Assembly: GCF_042453785.1 (NCBI RefSeq)
Contig: NC_091670.1
Location: forward strand, 33,181,501-33,245,500
From: Malus domestica
Taxonomy: Eukaryota > Streptophyta > Magnoliopsida > Rosales > Rosaceae
Length of the DNA: 64,000 nt
Reading direction: 5' to 3'
A program made the position numbers and the translations under genes. Within the stretch, counting starts at the first letter, position 1; the number at the start of each line of letters is the position of its first letter. Under the pieces are notes generated by a model, which was not told the DNA's origin, made no database searches, and was given only the letters and a program-made list of their open reading frames with translations. This document shows, piece by piece, positions 63,885-64,000 of the stretch.

Positions 63885-64000
63885 GTCATATATGACGGTG
63901 AACTTGGTTCGCTCAATTTTTAGAGAGAAAAAGGAATGGATGAGAAGATTGGGTAGCCTCTTCATTAGCCGGAGAGAGTGTTATGGTAATTTTATACACA

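Overview
This is plant nuclear DNA. It holds split genes with GT-AG introns, plant-type Ty1/copia and Ty3/gypsy retrotransposons, MITEs, and AT-rich intergenic DNA. The gene set and the repeats fit a woody rosid, most likely a member of Rosaceae of the apple/pear type; that assignment is inference, not proof.

Five host loci are visible. EFL1 (23487-26573, minus) is an intact one-exon 1028-codon ribosome-assembly GTPase. KDSA (28269-31960, minus) is KDO-8-phosphate synthase; I resolve 12 coding exons, but the last ~18 residues are not found. An EMB2217-type PPR gene (34406-36799, minus) has four disabling lesions. A proline-rich X8-domain cell-wall protein (40121-41578, plus) has 3 exons and looks intact. 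IMPDH (51404-55495, plus) has 4 exons, 501 aa, and is intact. From memory, IMPDH, X8, PPR and KDSA are consecutive genes in Arabidopsis (At1g79470-79500), so this is a conserved microsyntenic block that transposons have expanded here.

The rest is layered mobile DNA. Positions 1-3900 hold duplicated repeat segments and a 951-bp TTA-flanked MITE with palindromes. Positions 3909-15053 are a complete but coding-dead Tekay-like gypsy element with 2.4-kb LTRs, TSD caaac, and a nested 1147-bp hAT-like element. Positions 15080-23300 hold a fold-back element and a repeat split by an old copia relic (16255-22638). Positions 41783-50485 are a young Ale-like copia element (TSD tattt) only about 200 bp past the X8 stop; its 3' LTR is itself split by a 2.2-kb solo LTR with TSD gccca. 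Positions 55959-57140 are an inverted copy of the repeat at 15.7-23.3 kb. Positions 57660-59935 are a 31-bp minisatellite interrupted by a CACTA fragment with a DUF4216-like ORF. Positions 60107-63543 are a TTA-flanked Harbinger-like element that has captured intron-containing pieces of a RabGDI gene. Positions 63664-63884 are a MITE with a perfect 10-bp TSD.

The most unusual signal is a set of hairpin-forming repeats inside retrotransposon non-coding DNA. In the gypsy LTR and interior, in the copia 5' leader, and in the solo LTR, the stems change in a paired, compensatory way while short loop or bulge motifs stay fixed. This suggests selection on folded RNA or DNA.
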